Virus record (IMG/VR): IMGVR_UViG_3300025109_000084
Span: 1 to 20,767 of that record
DNA: 20,767 nt
Reading direction: 5' to 3' (one strand)
DNA from: a virus
Shown: positions 20,394 through 20,767 of the stretch, piece by piece
Layout: each line of letters begins with the position of its first letter
How positions within the stretch are numbered: position 1 is the first letter of the stretch
Notes under the pieces: generated by a model
What the model was told of the DNA's origin: nothing
Database searches by the model: none
The model's input: only the letters and a program-made list of their open reading frames with translations
Program-made: the position numbers and the translations under genes

Positions 20394-20624
20394 ATGCAAC
20401 AGGTATATGAGCAGTTTTTCTTTCTGAAATATGCGGGAGGCTGGTCATTTAGCGAAGCATATAATCTTCCCGTTGGCCTCCGCGAATGGTTTGTTAAGAG
20501 ACTCGTGAAGCAGCTCCAGGACGAGAAAAAAGCAGTAGAAGAGGCCTCAAAAGGAAAGGGCAAATCGCAGGAATTGACTGCGTTTAATCAACCGCGCCGA
20601 GCTAAAGGCCCCCGACAAACATAA
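20394..20624 (+). CDS. Small protein paired with the gp26-like gene, possibly gp51-like
   Basis: A 76-residue protein, ATG at 20394, 4 bases after the previous stop; a longer in-frame start at 20334 would overlap the preceding gene by 56 bases and has no better ribosome site. It starts MQQVYEQFFFLKYAGGWSFS followed by EAYNLPVGLREWFVKRLVKQ, a helical segment rich in aromatic residues, then a Lys/Glu-rich disordered tail ending PRRAKGPRQT. I recall such short proteins directly after gp26-like genes in T4-like phages. In T4 gene 51, encoding a baseplate hub assembly factor of about 249 residues, follows gene 26, so this may be a minimal functional counterpart or a chaperone overlapping the tape-measure role. 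A clear terminator follows. Confidence 0.7.
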   Translation: MQQVYEQFFFLKYAGGWSFSEAYNLPVGLREWFVKRLVKQLQDEKKAVEEASKGKGKSQELTAFNQPRRAKGPRQT

Positions 20625-20649
20625 AGCAAGGCTAGCCCTTGCTTTTTTT
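20623..20649 (+). terminator. Rho-independent terminator after the baseplate pair
   Basis: AAAGCAAGG (20623-20631) pairs with CCTTGCTTT (20637-20645) and the arm merges into seven T. The stem starts in the stop codon of the 76-residue gene. It closes the tube-to-baseplate transcript. Confidence 0.88.
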
Positions 20650-20660
20650 GTTTAAAACTA

Positions 20661-20669
20661 ATTATTTAT
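20661..20669 (+). promoter_or_regulatory. Variant late box ATTATTTAT before the last gene
   Basis: ATTATTTAT differs from ACTATTTAT at one position. It lies directly after a terminator and 17 bases before the ATG at 20687, with TTTGAGGAT as ribosome site. A promoter is needed here for the downstream gene, which supports the box. Confidence 0.4.
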
Positions 20670-20686
20670 AGTTTGAGGATTTATTG

Positions 20687-20767
20687 ATGGCTGATACCCC
20701 AAAGTATTCTGAAAAAGATCTTGAGCGCGCCAAAAAAGCGCTTGAGATACAAAAAGAAATAAATAAA
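20687..20767 (+). CDS. Partial gene start, possibly a tail or tape-measure protein
   Basis: An ATG preceded by GAGGA (8-base spacing) opens a frame of 27 codons that runs off the window: MADTPKYSEKDLERAKKALE then IQKEINK. The visible part is a charged helix typical of coiled-coil starts. After a gp26/gp51-like pair, contractile phages often carry a tape-measure or baseplate hub gene; that is a guess from position only. Confidence 0.5.
   Translation, partial: MADTPKYSEKDLERAKKALEIQKEINK

Noticed and set aside
1-20767. Portal, terminase, integrase, tRNA or anti-defence genes
   Set aside because: Looked for but no convincing candidate seen in either strand; portal and terminase presumably lie outside the window.

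Overview
The window is part of the virion-morphogenesis region of a contractile-tailed, T4-like bacteriophage (a myovirus). All 21 genes I can support lie on the + strand, tightly packed, with strong AGGAG-type ribosome sites, and most can be placed as head, neck, tail or fibre proteins. A prohead protease, a scaffold, an HK97-fold major capsid protein, a tail sheath, a T4 gp19-type tail tube and a gp26-type baseplate protein are recognisable. No integrase, tRNA, CRISPR or insertion sequence was seen. Base composition looks mid-range (mid-40s % GC by eye). The consistent Shine-Dalgarno use points to a host that uses SD initiation. Several protein styles (phage bS21, IEGINGV linkers, NDRGDW-type fibre C-termini) are ones I associate with uncultured marine phages, so a marine bacterial host is likely but not proven.

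Layout. 1-1586: two small proteins with a shared N-terminal helix (the first cut by the window edge), the gp21-like prohead protease, and a third small protein with the same kind of N-terminus. 1593-1838: a small basic protein that looks like ribosomal protein bS21. 1880-8133: a fibre or appendage cassette: a 141-aa beta-rich protein, two long repetitive fibre-like proteins joined by TAATG overlaps, an Asp-box (BNR-like) protein and a 93-aa unknown. 8227-11276: scaffold and major capsid protein. 11405-12574: three small structural-looking genes, two of them enclosed by a pair of near-identical terminators. 12731-13063: a lysine/alanine-rich protein with a histone-H1-like tail. 13147-15785: three neck or tail-completion genes in the T4 13-14-15 order. 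15903-19495: sheath and tube. 19526-20624: gp26-like baseplate protein and a short partner. 20687-end: start of another gene.

How they work together. The scaffold and capsid protein build the prohead. The protease then matures it; the capsid protein has a plausible L-x-E cleavage site after residue 60, and the helix-module proteins beside the protease have L-x-E sites just after their helices. That suggests, as inference, that they are targeted into the prohead and trimmed there. Neck proteins close the head, the sheath and tube form the tail, and the gp26-like pair helps assemble the baseplate. The fibre cassette probably supplies adhesins.

The most interesting points are: the putative capsid-targeting helix family; a viral bS21; a recurring intergenic box ACTATTTAW that may be this phage's late promoter; the insertion of a fibre cassette between protease and scaffold genes that are adjacent in T4; and a small protein combining a helix module with a fibre C-terminal module between duplicated terminators.
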